Shown here: positions 31,641-42,204 of the stretch, in pieces
How positions within the stretch are numbered: the first letter of the stretch is position 1
How the letters are laid out: every line of letters begins with the position of its first letter
Source: Hymenopus coronatus
Taxonomy: Eukaryota; Arthropoda; Insecta; Mantodea; Hymenopodidae
Reading direction: 5' to 3'
Assembly: GCA_030762935.1 (NCBI GenBank)
Contig: CM060895.1
Coordinates: 36,806,001 to 36,870,000 of the forward strand
DNA: 64,000 nucleotides
Program-made: the position numbers and the translations under genes
The notes under the pieces: model-generated
Database searches by the model: none
Seen by the model: the letters and a program-made list of their open reading frames with translations, nothing else
Told to the model about the DNA's origin: nothing

Positions 31641-31990
31641 TATTCTATTTGCTGTCCATACGCATTTATTTTTCACTTATAAGTATTGCCCAATATTCTT
31701 ACTGTCTGTTTTAAAAATGTCAATTACCACTACATTTCTATCCATTTTAACAATTTCTTATTAATATACTCTTTTTTACAAACTTCAGTCTCCTTACATT
31801 TAAATAAAATGTGTTCCATATCGTCATTTCTGCCTCATATAGGGCATTGATATTGTGGAATACCCTTCCTTAAACCTTTAACCTCCATACTCCTGGTTTC
31901 AGCCATGCAATACCTTCTCGCTCCTCTTTATTTGTCACGTCTATATATTTTCCTCTTCCCCATGAGTCGATCATCAACTAACTGAGTTGA
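31641..31990 (-). pseudogene. C-terminal tail of a LINE ORF2
   Basis: On the minus strand, frames encode WGRGKYIDVTNKEEREGIAW, then LYEAEMT in one frame and DDMEHILFKCKETEVCKKEY in another. This resembles the C-terminal CCHC-like region after the RNase H or reverse-transcriptase part of arthropod LINEs (C-P-x...H-x-L-F-x-C). Stops and at least one frameshift show decay. Clade not assignable. Confidence 0.6.
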
Positions 31991-32004
31991 AGGTCTGCCA
32001 TGTT

Positions 32005-32248
32005 AACGAATGTGGCACGTATTTTAGAGATATTGGAATCAAATTCCAAGGGCCAAACAATTTGATAAGGTTTTTTTCGCGAGTTTTCTGAATCATAAGG
32101 TAAGCTTGTGAGGAAACTGGCATTCATCTTCTCAGAACATGGGAAAACCTGGTAAAAACCTTACCTCCGGATAACTGACTCTAACCGAGATTCGTACTCG
32201 GGATCTCCTGAATGTTAGGCAGGCACCTATACCATAGAGGCATACCTT
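32005..32248 (-). mobile_element. SINE1-related copy, diverged
   Basis: It shares TCTTCTCAGAACATGGGAAA, CCTTACCTCCGGATAACTG and a degraded B box (CGAGATTCGTACTCGGG) with SINE1; the A-box side reads CACCTATACCATAGAGG. Confidence 0.65.
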
Positions 32249-32311
32249 TTGGCCGATAAAATACCAAGTGCTGCATCATTCCCTTAATGCAACTCGTAAT
32301 TTATATTTACT

Positions 32312-33380
32312 AGGGGCGTTCAGTAAGTCCGTAGATAATCCAAGAAATTACACTCATAGTGTCCAAAAACGTTTGTATTTAATAACCACTAGATGGCAGT
32401 TAAAGTTTCAGCTAAATCAATCAGGTGGTTTCGTTGTCATAGGCGATTGAATCAACAATTTTGTGCTTCTTTAGAAAGATGGGGGGGAAAAAACTAGTTT
32501 CGTGCCCTGATTAACTTTGTTTAAAAGGCTTAACACCGAGAGATAAACGCCGAGTTGGATGAAGCGCATAGCACATCTGTTCCTGCATTTGCAACAATTT
32601 ACAATTGAATAAATGAATTTAAACGTGGCCGTACAGCCACAAATGATGAACATCGTCCCGGGTGACTTCGTCTGAGATGATTGACAAAATTTAAGATATG
32701 GTTTTGAGTGAACGATGAATCAAAGTTTGTGAAATAGTAGAAGCCACAGGCAAATCACAAACTACAGTGTTTTCAATTCTACACCAAAACTTAGGTCTTG
32801 GCAAAATGGTTGCCAAGAGACAGAAGTACAGTCGAAACAGTGGGGATTTAAAGGTGAATCAGCTCCGAAGAAGCCGAAGGTCGTGAAATCTGTAGACAAG
32901 TTGATAGCCACGGTTATTTTTTGTTTTGGGGGGGGGATCCATGCGGAATCATCTAAATTGAAGGAATAACGGTAAATTGAGAGAATTATGTATCGTTATT
33001 GCACCGGTTGAACGTAGAAATCAAGAAAAGACGACCTCATCTGGCAAAGAAAAATATTGTCTTCCATCAAGAAAATGCAAAGGTGCACACCTGCGCAGTT
33101 TCGATGGCGAACATTGTAGAATTAAGTTTCGAATTACTACAAAATCCACGGTATTCATCAGATTTGGCTCGCAGTATTTTTTTTTTTTTTTTGTTTCCGA
33201 ACTTGAAAAAGTGGCTTGGCAAAAAACGATTCACGTCTAACGAAGAGATCATCTCCCTCCGAAGTCATATACCATTTGGAAGGCTTAAAACTGCTGACGA
33301 AACCCTGGGAAAAGTGTGAGATTATGTTGAAAAACAAAAAAAGTCTCTCAAAAATAGTTTGTTTTTCTATTTTTTTCTAA
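32312..33380 (+). mobile_element. Decayed mariner element
   Basis: The left end GGGGCGTTCAGTAAGTCCG and the right end near TTCTAAGGGCCCATTCAAC are weakly related as inverted repeats. The interior encodes broken mariner transposase. Exact ends and a TA duplication are not resolved. Confidence 0.65.
32600..33319 (+). pseudogene. Mariner-type DDE transposase, many breaks
   Basis: Fragments in several frames: NEFKRGRTATNDEHRPG (HTH region), EIVEATGKSQTTVFSILHQN, then RPHLAKKNIVFHQENAKVHT and FPNLKKWLGKKRFTSNEEI. The HDNAPxH motif reads HQENAKVHT, so the second catalytic D is E. The YSPDLAPSD stretch is interrupted by a T-run insertion (33178-33192). The first catalytic region is not recognisable. 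Clearly inactive. Confidence 0.8.
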
Positions 33381-33716
33381 GGGCCCATTCAACTAACCTA
33401 ACCTAATCTGAGGTTAAATATAATCGTTCCATAACTTTCGTTAAAAACTCTCATTTGAGAAAAATCAATGCTTAAACCATTCCAATAACGAGGAATATTT
33501 CGGACATTGAATCCTCTTTCTTTCTTCCTTCTTCTTCTTCTGCCTAACAGGCATTATCCCAACTGACCTAATCTGACCTCTATCCAGCTTATTAGGTCTT
33601 CCGTATTTCTTCATATCTTCAATCACGACGTATGCCCGCCGGCCAGGCGACCGCTCAGTGTTATTTTGTAAATACGGGAGTTCTAGTAAATTCCTTAAAA
33701 ATAAATTAAATTTATT
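33381..33716. other. Spacer with a pyrimidine tract
   Basis: A TTCTTTCTTCC tract near 33520 and no recognisable gene. Confidence 0.35.
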
Positions 33717-33940
33717 TATGGATGCTCGTTCACTGTTGTGGCTCTCGTCATCTCATTCTATAATGGGCGTGAAAGACCGCTTAGATTTGCTCATATGCCT
33801 CTATCAGGCTTGAAGTTTCTTACGTATCGTAAATTTATGACACCGGCTTTACTTTCCTTCCAAAGTAAAGGGTTTTACGCCTAAAAATATTCATAGCCCT
33901 CCGCCGGGTTTTGTCGTTCACCATTGTTTAGGCGTAATCT
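33717..33940 (-). mobile_element. SINE4, minus copy, full body
   Basis: It matches SINE4 through GGGCGTGAAAGACCGCTTAG, CTATCAGGCTTGAAG, a decayed AAATTTATGACACCGGC and CGCCTAAAAATATTCATAG. The tRNA head is degraded (CTCCGCCGGGTTTTGTCG). Confidence 0.8.
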
Positions 33941-33947
33941 CTGATTC

Positions 33948-34085
33948 CCAAGGTCTACAACACGGGAACAACGGCTCTGCTTCCCTTCCGAAGGAAGCCA
34001 TGCTAAGGATTTTTACGGCCGAAAAAAATTCATCGCCCTTCGCCGGGTTTGAACGTGCGCCATTGGGAACCAAAAGACGACGTCC
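33948..34085 (-). mobile_element. SINE4, minus copy, 5' part
   Basis: A second adjacent copy with AAGGAAGCCATGCTAAGG, TTTACGGCCGAAAAAAATTC and a B-box region GCCGGGTTTGAACGTGC. The 3' body is absent. Confidence 0.78.
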
Positions 34086-34149
34086 AGCTTATTTTCAGTA
34101 TGCTGATATGGATTAGTCTGTTTAGCTTGGGTGATATTTTATATTGTTC

Positions 34150-35075
34150 TTCAGATAAATTAATGATTTATATAATAAAATCATTAGCAGTAGTAGACTC
34201 CATTACGATAGGTATATGATTGGCACCACAGATTTCTGAACACTGCTCATAAAATACTCCAGAACGATAAATCAAATGGTTGGCAATACAGATTTCTGAA
34301 TACTGTCCATAAAATACTCCAGAACGATTAAATCAAATGGTTGGCACCAGAGATTTCTGAACACTGTCCATAAAATACTCCAGAACGATTAAATCAAATG
34401 GTTGGCACCACAGATTTCTGAATACTGTCCATAAAATACTCCAGAACGATTAAATCAAATGGTTGGCACCACAGATTTCTGAATACTGCCCATAAAATAC
34501 TCCAGAATGATCAAATCAAAAGGTTGCACCACAGATTTCTGAATACTGTCCATAAAATACTCCAGAATGATCAAATCAAAAGGTTGCACCACAGATTTCT
34601 GAATACTGCCCATAAAATACTCCAGAATGATCAAATCAAAAGGTTGCACCACAGATTTCTGAATACTGTCCATAAAATACTCCAGAACGATTGAATCAAA
34701 AGGTTGGCACTAAACATTTCTGAACACTGTCCATAAAATACTCCATAACGATTAAATCAAAAGGTTGGCACCACAGATTTCTGAAAAATGTCGATAAAAT
34801 ACTCCAGAACGATAAATCAAATTGTTGGCACCACAGATTTCTGAATACTGTCCATAAAATACTCCAGAATGATTAAGTCAAAGATTGGCACCTCAGATTT
34901 CTGAACATGTCCATAAAATGTTCCAGTACGATTAAATCAAAAGGTTGTTTAATTCAATCGTTTTGTAGTATTTTATGGTCAGTGTTCAGAAATCTGAGTG
35001 CAAACCACAGATTTACACCTATCGTAATTGAATCTACTACTGCTAACGATTTTATTAAATTAATTACTAGTTGAT
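34150..35075. mobile_element. Inverted-repeat element containing a tandem array
   Basis: The outer sequences are inverted: TCATTAGCAGTAGTAGACTC...TTACGATAGG at 34182-34212 and its diverged complement at about 35011-35047, extended by TAATGATTTATATAATAAAA against TTTTATTAAATTAATT. The interior is an array of 60-bp units. I read it as a non-autonomous DNA element or foldback whose centre expanded in tandem; the superfamily is unknown. Confidence 0.65.
34213..34950 (+). repeat. 60-bp tandem repeat, about 12 units
   Basis: Units of 58-62 bp contain GGTTGGCACCACAGATTTCT and CATAAAATACTCCAG. Units between about 34501 and 34680 share GATCAAATCAAAAGG and are nearly identical, suggesting recent expansion of that subset. 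A single inverted partial unit follows at about 34950-35030. Confidence 0.93.
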
Positions 35076-35788
35076 CTGAATTACAAATATTTGTTGATTA
35101 CATACCCGATTTTTATCCTCGCCACTGATAGATGCTCTGCAGAACAACCACATTTTGAGAGCTTACGTTTATTTTGATTCAGTGACCACAAGGCTTGGTG
35201 CCGCAGCGACCACGAAAATATTACATGTTGATGGCGTCACCTGATATGACCAGACCCTCCTGAGTGGTCTTCTGCCTTGACCGTATCGATGCTCGTGTGG
35301 TTGGCTTATCGCACATACATCACCAAGCCCTAAAATACCTCACGCAATGCGACCAGCGCACTTTAATCACATAGAAATCAATCCGCCGGCAGTAAGAACC
35401 ACAGGTGCTATGCACAGCGTCATTTGTGCATGTGCACAGTTCATACACCTTTAATTACAGGCGTCCAAATTTTTTTCACCATAAATTTCATTGTCTTGCA
35501 GAAGATCTTGTTCGCACATCAACAACTTTGCTTTGCATGTGTGTTAAATGTTTCTGATAAACTGTCATTAATTATAAAAACAGCGAGATGTGCATCATAC
35601 AAATATCTGATTTTCCCTTGGGTATACAAAGAGCAAAATTATGATTCGCAATTCACAGTTTTAATGACTAAACCTTACAATTCTGATTATATTTTTATGG
35701 CCAATTTGTGAGTATAATCGATATAAAATTATACTTGCTATAATGATATATAATGAATTGTTCTATTGCATTCTGTATAAAAAAAAAA
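35076..35788. other. Spacer, no supported feature
   Basis: A 95-codon open frame at 35424-35711 (+) has no recognisable domain. Sequence otherwise apparently unique. Confidence 0.35.
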
Positions 35789-36685
35789 ATCTGATGTGTT
35801 CCATTCACATGACTTTCTCTAGCTGTTCTACAAACTACATACTAAGATTCTTCTTCTTTCTGCACCTTGCTAATCGTGGTGCTTATTAGCACAATGTTCT
35901 TATTATTTAGTTCCGTATAAGTAGCAAGAAAATAAGGGAATACACTAGGCTAAACCAATAGTCAAATTTTTTAAAAGCTGTCGTTATGCGATTACAAATC
36001 GCTTCCTTTCTTGGCCAGGAGTAGAAAAAAAAAAAAAAAAAAAAAAAGCGAACACTCCCGTCTGAGAAAAGTTTAAGTACTTCACAACTGAAACTAATAA
36101 CAATGAATACCTCGAAAACGGTAAGCTCCACGAGAAAAATGTATATGACATAACTTGTGCATTTTAACAAGACCTAAATTGTTTGTATGGTAAGTTTTTG
36201 TCTATCACTTACGGTTTAATAGTTGTGCCAAATTAAGCAAAATTCATTCAGAATAAACAAGCCTTCAGAAGCTATTCTCAGAAAATTGAAGATATACATT
36301 TTATTTGTTAGGTAAATATCTTTAATATATGATATTTTAAACAAAATCGTTAGAGCCATTTTTAAGAAAATCAAAATGTTCGAAAAAAGTTCCATGTAAA
36401 GGGTAGTTTGGGGGGGGGCGGAATTTTTCTCAAAATCTTCATGTCGCATCCCTGGAAGATACTAAACTTAAATACCAAGTTTGGTATTTTATCTACTTTT
36501 CGTTTTTGAGTTATGTTCACAGACACACGGACACACTGACACGGACCTTTTTCTGAAACTGCTTTTTTTGGATATAGGGTCCCTAAAACATGTATTTCCG
36601 GTGAAATCTCGGTATCGAATTTTTGGGTGGAATACAATACTTATCTATCCCTATGTACATTGTACATTTGGGGCTAGAGAAAGTA
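35789..36685 (-). repeat. Family A copy 24, full length
   Basis: It runs from TCTGATGTGTTCCATTCACA to GGGGCTAGAGAAAGT and is flanked by A-runs. It carries an A-run of about 22 at 36027-36048 and belongs to the same subtype as copy 17 (TAGCTGTTCTACAAAC). Confidence 0.9.
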
Positions 36686-36687
36686 AA

Positions 36688-36903
36688 AAGTATTTCATTC
36701 TCACGATTATCTTTACTTATTCTGTAATAATCTATCCTCACAAAATCTATTCGTATATTTATTTCATGCTGATCATGCTAAACATTTGTATAAATTGTCT
36801 TTTTACTTAGTTCCCTATAAGTAGAAGAGAAGTAACGCAATGCACTATTGGATATATTTAAAATCAGTTGCTACAGCCTGGTTTAATTTGTGCGTCTAAC
36901 CTG
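36688..36903 (-). repeat. Family A copy 25, fragment
   Basis: A minus fragment with ATTATCTTTACTTATTCTG and TAAGTAGAAGAGAAGTAACG. It ends where the mariner element begins. Confidence 0.65.
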
Positions 36904-38135
36904 ACGGAATGTACGAGAAGCACCAGACCTAACAAAGAGAGCACAAACATTTTATTTCTCTACATAGTCTCCTTTCAGCTCGATAACCTTTTCCCTAGCG
37001 ATGTTCAATAGCTTCGATACCCTGTTTATAGTGAGAACTATTAAGGCCTCAAAAAAACCATCAACTGCAGACTCCACCTCTTCATAGTTGGCAAATCTTC
37101 TACCACCAAGTTTGGAAACAGAAAATAATCAAAGGGAGAAATCTGGAAAATAGGGTGCATGAGGAAGCAATTCGAAATGTAACTCATTGATTTTGGCCAT
37201 AGCGATAATGGACGTGTGAACTGGTGCATTATCTTGATGAAACAAAACTTTATTTTTCGCTAAATGCGGCCGTTTTTGCTCAATTTCATCACACAACGCT
37301 GCAACATGTTCGCATAATATTCGCTATTGCTAATTTTTCTTTGTTGAGATAATGAATATTATTATCCCCATGCGTCCCAGAAAACTGACGCCATGACCTT
37401 GCCTGCAGATGGCACCGTCTTCGCATTCTTTGGAGCCGATTCTCCCCTTCCAATTCACTGTTTTGATTCATCCTTGGACCCAGGTTTCACCTATTGATAT
37501 GAATCGACACAAAACCTGGCTTTATTGCAGCGAAACATTGATAAACACTCGACTGAAACATCCTCACGATGTTGTTTTTGTTCTATTGTGAGCAAACGCG
37601 ACACCCACCTTGCACACAACTTTCTCATATCCAAATTTTCATTCAGTAAGTGATGTACAGAACTTTTTGAAATGCCTGCAATGTGTGCTAGCTCGCGCAC
37701 TTTCATTCGACGGTCATCCAATACCATTTTGTGAGTTTTCTTTACAATTTCTGGACTGGTGACCTCATTTGGTCGACCACTGCCATGTTCGTCTTGGCAG
37801 CTCATACGGCCGCGCTTAAACTTTGCCACTCAATATTTCACTGTTGTAAACGAAGGAACAGACTGCCCCAAAGAAGAATCTAGCCCAGCTTTAATATTAG
37901 TTGGAATAAGACCTTTCAAATGAAAGTATTGTATCACGTAACGATAACCAGTTTTATCCATGTTTACTAATTCGCTGAGAGTATTCACTAATGATGGCTG
38001 CCAAACAAATGTTAAACAAAGTAAAATCGTCAAACTTCAAACTTAAGCTTTCTAAAGTTGGTACTTTTTACCATTGTTATTTGAAACTACAACCGCTATC
38101 TATACGTCAGATCGGGTGCTTCTGGGACACCCTAA
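36904..38135 (-). mobile_element. Mariner element, near full length
   Basis: About 1.23 kb, the normal mariner size. The right end reads TTAGGGTGTCCCAGAAGCAC on the minus strand and the left end GAAGCACCAGACCTAAC on the plus strand, so the inner inverted repeat GAAGCACC(A/C)GA(C/T)CT matches. The outermost left bases are eroded and the TA duplication is not clear. Confidence 0.8.
36995..37950 (-). pseudogene. Mariner transposase, disabled
   Basis: On the minus strand: MDKTGYRYVIQYFHLKGLIP (start at about 37959), SVPSFTTVKY then a TGA in place of the usual Trp, KFKRGRMSCQDEHGSGRPNE, the helix-turn-helix AGISKSSVHHLLNENLDMRK, a shifted-frame RFISIGETWVQG, SAGKVMASVFWDAWG, HQDNAPVHTSIIAM and HAPYFPDFSL. 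The first catalytic aspartate of the family motif DETW is glycine here (GETW). Several stops and at least one frameshift are present. Inactive; its inverted repeats might still respond to related transposase. Confidence 0.85.
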
Positions 38136-38235
38136 GTAATAGCACATTTCCTTGCCTCTTGGCAAATACAACACACGAAACCTTAGTGGTGAAAAGGACC
38201 GGTGCTAAAGAAACCGCCTACACAAATACTAAAAT
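38136..38235. other. Short spacer
   Basis: No feature recognised between the mariner element and the next family A fragments. Confidence 0.3.
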
Positions 38236-38435
38236 ATTTTAAAAACTGGTTGATATGAGATTGAAATTCTGCTCTCTTTGCATGGTCAGCAGTAAAGAAA
38301 AACGACTGACAAAAACCTTACTACACGAAAAATGTAGATCTCGTTAAAACACAATTTATGACATACATATATTTTTTTTTTTTCGTGGAGTTGATTTCCG
38401 AGGTGCTCCTTATTGATTTCAGTTTTAAAACACCT
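38236..38435. repeat. Family A copy 26, mixed-orientation fragment
   Basis: A minus piece (38236-38310, AAACTGGTTGATATGAGATT) joins a plus piece (38311-38435, ACGAAAAATGTAGATCTCG). Confidence 0.6.
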
Positions 38436-38439
38436 AACA

Positions 38440-39205
38440 TTTTATAAACATTAACAGAAATATTCTTATCACTTAGTTCCTTGTAAGTAGAAGGAAAATA
38501 AGAGAGTACACTAGGCTAAAGCATTAGTCAAATCCTTTAAAAGTTGGTTGCTAAGTGATTGAAATTCAGTTCTGTTTGCATAGCCAGGAGTAAAAAAAAT
38601 ACTCAGGAATGACAAACTTTTCAGAAAAGTTTAAATACCTACTGTAAAATTGAAACCAACAGCAAGGAATAGCCTGGAAATGGTTAACTCCACAAAAAGA
38701 TGTAAAGGACTTAAATTGTGCGTTTTAACAAGATTTTTTATGTTAATATTTTGTCTATTTCTAACCAGTTTATATAAAATTCATATTTGATGAAGAGGTC
38801 TTTAGTGGCTATTCCCCGAAAATTCAAAATATACATTTTCTTTGTCAAATAAATATCTTTATACGGTATGTTAATCAAAATCGTTTGGCCTGGTTGGCCA
38901 TATTGGGCGATCAGTGAAATTGGTGAAATGGTCCTCAAATGATCTTGGGGTCCATACAGCTTAAAGTGACTCGATATTCGTCTTCTCAGGATAAGGGTGC
39001 TTCGCCCCCTCCCAAAAAAAGAAAAACCTTAGTCGGGTAACTCCTCTAAACGAGATTTGAACTCGCCACCTCTTGAATGAGTCTTTTTTGAGAAAATCAA
39101 AATTTTCAAATATGTTTTTTCAATGTAATGGGTTGCTTCGTGTGGGGCAATTTTCTCGAAAATCTTTGTGTCGCATCCTTGGAAGAGGCTGAGCTTAAGG
39201 GGAGT
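38440..39205 (-). repeat. Family A copy 27, split by SINE1
   Basis: A minus copy from TAGTTCCTTGTAAGTAGAAG to CGCATCCTTGGAAGAGG. It is interrupted at CAAAATCG by SINE1 (38884-39083) and resumes at TTTTTTGAGAAAATC. The 5' terminal part is missing. Confidence 0.8.
38884..39083 (-). mobile_element. SINE1, nested in family A
   Basis: It has GGCCTGGTTGGCCATATTGG, GATCTTGGGGTCCATACAGC, GTCTTCTCAGGATAAGGG and the B box as GAGATTTGAACTCGCC. The A-box end is truncated. Confidence 0.82.
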
Positions 39206-40100
39206 CGAAATGGGATTTTAATTTTTTTTCCATATTCATGTTTTAATGCTGCGACAGTATATCAGCACGCTGTTTATATTATTAGTTTAATTATTAGTTT
39301 TGTATAGGTTTAATATAAGAAATATCTGCTTCAGTAGAACACAGAAACTTAGGGCGTAGAAGCTTCTATTATGCTCGCCAAGATTACTTGCTTTGTTAAT
39401 GCTAGAGAGACAATTGCCTTTGTAGAGTAAGATTTTGAGAGCCTCAGAGATACAAGTAACAGCCTGAAGGTTAAAGGAAGGTTTATCCCATAATATTCTG
39501 GAATTTCCCATTGTAAAGAATGATCACGTGGGTGGAATACAAAGAAATTACCCAATTAGTCACGTGACAACGATATTTTTCGCGCTTATTTTTAACCAAT
39601 CATAAAGGAGTGCAATATTGGAGGTTTTAGGTATTTAAGTGATGCACGTACAAGAAATAGGGCTACTTGTTACTTGTCTACTTGCTTATTGATATTACTT
39701 GATATTGTGAATTCGCAGGGTAAATGTTACTCTGACGGCGAAGCTTAAAGTTACAGTTACTGCAGTAAGACAATAAGAACCCAGCAAGAGCGGAAACTAG
39801 CACTCTGAATAATTATGTCATCATTTTCAGGAGTAGGGAGGGTTAATGCCGCAACCAGCAACAGCATTCGTTTAGTGAAACTAAGTGAAATATCTCTTTC
39901 CTTGAGTCTACATTTAGTCATTCTTTTCTCCCCTGAGTAAGAAGCAACCTTGTTCTACAGGAACGAGCATAGCTGGCGCAACAAGGGACTCCTCATAAGG
40001 TATGTTGATAGAGAATTTCACGGGTGCTGATCCTTGACCGACTCCGAGGTAGACCAATACGACAGTGGCATACTGGCGCCCCACATGAAACAGCTGCAAT
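39206..40100 (+). promoter_or_regulatory. Promoter-like or LTR-like segment
   Basis: Two CACGTG E-boxes (about 39525 and 39558), a TTTTTCGCGC stretch, ACCAATCA (inverted CCAAT), and TATTTAAG at about 39632 occur in order on the plus strand. About 430 bp downstream is TGGCGCCCCACATG (about 40075), like a retroelement primer-binding site, preceded by a possible LTR end ...GGCA. No coding sequence or second LTR follows. It may be a solo 5' LTR plus leader, or chance. Confidence 0.3.
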
Positions 40101-40141
40101 AGATATTTCGAATCTCCTACTCTTTTTGGTATAACTTTCAT
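39914..40141 (-). other. 75-codon open frame, unassigned
   Basis: It encodes a non-repetitive peptide (MKVIPKRVGDSKYLLQLF...) with a mixed composition unlike the AT-rich chance frames nearby. No domain recognised. It overlaps the LTR-like leader on the opposite strand, so chance is plausible. Confidence 0.15.
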
Positions 40142-40709
40142 AGAGGTACGCTAATTATAAGTAGTATAAAAATATTCTTGAAATAATCCTGCGTAGTAGC
40201 TTTTACATCATTCTTTACACTCACTTGATAAAATATCAGTAAGTTTGCAAATATTTGTGATAGAGAAGAGGAATTTTTTATTTTGATCGGAAAGTTTTAC
40301 TTTAGCTATTCGCAGCATTGGTATCCCTTCATATTAGAGCGTCGTTGTACTACGAAGCTGTGTTTGGAAATTTAAGTTATTTTTTTTAAATGCTACGTTT
40401 GGAAGCATTTCAGAAGAAGTAAAATTTACTATACAAATGCCCCATTTTTACCACACGTTTGTACCTAAACATGAGTAATTTAAAGAAAAAGTTTTTATAA
40501 ATATGGATTAGTTGTTTTTTAAATTTTAAAAATCATTTTTCAATACAATTTTAAGAGGTTTGTTAAAGCAATCATACTTTTCCTTCTAATTAACAGAATT
40601 ATTCAATTTTTCATCAATCAATTGTAAAGGTATATCTGAATATACCTTGAAAAATTTAGCTCATGATCTTAAATAGTTGCCGAGATAATGGGTCAAACTT
40701 TAACATTAG
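40142..40709. other. AT-rich spacer
   Basis: No feature recognised. Confidence 0.4.
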
Positions 40710-40898
40710 CAAGATAATCAAGTTTGGTATTTAACTATTCGTTTTTGGGTTAGGCTGTTCACAGACAAACACATACACTTCTAATGTTTTGTACAGGGGA
40801 CTCTAAAACGTGTATTTCTAGTGAAATCCCAGTATGGAATTTTGGGTAAAATGCTCTACTTTCTCTGCGTATTAAATTATGTACTAAGAAGAGAAAGT
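40710..40898 (-). repeat. Family A copy 28, 5' terminal fragment
   Basis: AAGTTTGGTATTTAACTATT, TTCACAGACAAACACATAC and AAATCCCAGTATGG, with a decayed terminal palindrome and GAGAAAGTAG. Confidence 0.7.
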
Positions 40899-41329
40899 AG
40901 GAGGGCTGGAAAAAAGGAAACACAAAACGATAGATAAAAGCAGAGATAAGCTCAAAGGAAAAAGGTTAAAATAAAGAAACAAGCGACTGTCGAGCTACGT
41001 TAAAGAACTGTGGCGTGGAGAGATAGATATCCCTAGGGTATGCTTCTTGATAACGGGAGGTAAAAGAGACACGCGCATCACGTGACACACGCTGCGTGCT
41101 TGTCACCCGGGTAGAAGTAGAGCTTTCACTCTACCAGAAAATTAACGGGGTTGTTGGAGAGCGGTCATCCTCGTTTTTATGGCTCTCTCTATGGTCGCTA
41201 ATAATTTCCGTCAGACTGCTCGTTCACTAGCTGCCAGTGGCGAGTGTCTGCAAATTTGCAAAGCGTATCTCAAGCTGTCTACAACAAAGTTCGATTGGAA
41301 CATAAGGAGAGAATAATATTCAAAATTGC
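40899..41329. other. Spacer
   Basis: It holds TCACGTGACACACG near 41079 and no recognisable gene. Confidence 0.35.
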
Positions 41330-42150
41330 TGTTACCTGTGCGAGATTTCACCGGGAGTACACATTTTGAGACCTTTAAATCTAAAAAAGGGCATTTTAAA
41401 GAAAAATGTGAGTATATGTGTATGCAATCAGAATAAGTTAATGACTGAACTTTTCGCAAAGATTTATTCATAAGATATTTGATTCGATTTATTTGAATAA
41501 CGAAAAGTTGCTTAAATAACACACTGAACTTTGCGAAGTTCAGAATATTCCAAGGATGCAACACGAAGATTTCGCATTCCAAACTGTCCTTTGCGTGCAA
41601 ACATTTAAAAAACACTAATTTTCTAAAAATAATTTAATTTTTTTAATCAAAAAGTATGTACTAGCATGTTATTAATTGATAAATAAGACGTAGGTATATA
41701 TTGAATTTTCTGGGAATGGCCTCCAAAGTACTCAAAAATAACTTGTATTTTTTATTAAACTACTATATGTACTAGCATATTTTCGTGATATATTTAATTG
41801 ATAAATAAAACGTAGGTATATATTGAATTTTCTGGGAATAGCCTCCAAAGTACTCAAAAATAACTTAACTTTTTTTATTAAACTGCCATAAATACTAGGA
41901 TATTTTTGTGACATATTTAATTGATAAATAAAATGTTAATATTCAATAACCTCCAAAGCACTCTTATTTTAAATGGCTTTTGCATAACTAGTAAACCGAG
42001 CGAAATAAACAAAAACATCCGGGCAAAAAATTTAGATCTCGTTAAAATACACAGTTTATTCAAATGTGAGTTTTCTATGGAGTTACCCATCTCCAATATA
42101 TTCCTTTTTTTGTTTCAATTTAAAACATTCCTATTCTTTCCTCAAATGGG
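41330..42150 (+). repeat. Family A copy 29, divergent, with internal triplication
   Basis: A plus copy with GCGAGATTTCACCGGGAG and GGATGCAACACGAAGATTT. The block TTGAATTTTCTGGGAAT follows in three tandem versions, then AATTTAGATCTCGTTAAAA. The 3' end is missing. Confidence 0.72.
41640..41975 (+). repeat. About 120-bp tandem triplication
   Basis: Three units each carry TACTAGCATGTTATT-like sequence, AATTGATAAATAA and CCTCCAAAG(T/C)ACTC, inside family A copy 29. The third unit has lost part of the TATTGAATTTTCTGG block. Confidence 0.8.
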
Positions 42151-42204
42151 ATGTCGCAAGATGGCAATAAACATTCTCTTACTCGTCGTATGTTTGTTAA
42201 CAAA

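Noticed and set aside
34213..34950. CRISPR-like array of regularly spaced repeats
   Set aside because: The units are directly adjacent 60-bp repeats without unique spacers, in a eukaryotic repeat setting with no cas genes.
34150..35075. Telomeric or centromeric array
   Set aside because: It is short, enclosed by inverted flanks and does not resemble the insect telomere motif TTAGG.
39914..40141. A host exon on the minus strand
   Set aside because: The peptide is non-repetitive but has no recognised domain, and the plus strand has LTR-like features over the same bases; kept only as a low-confidence frame.
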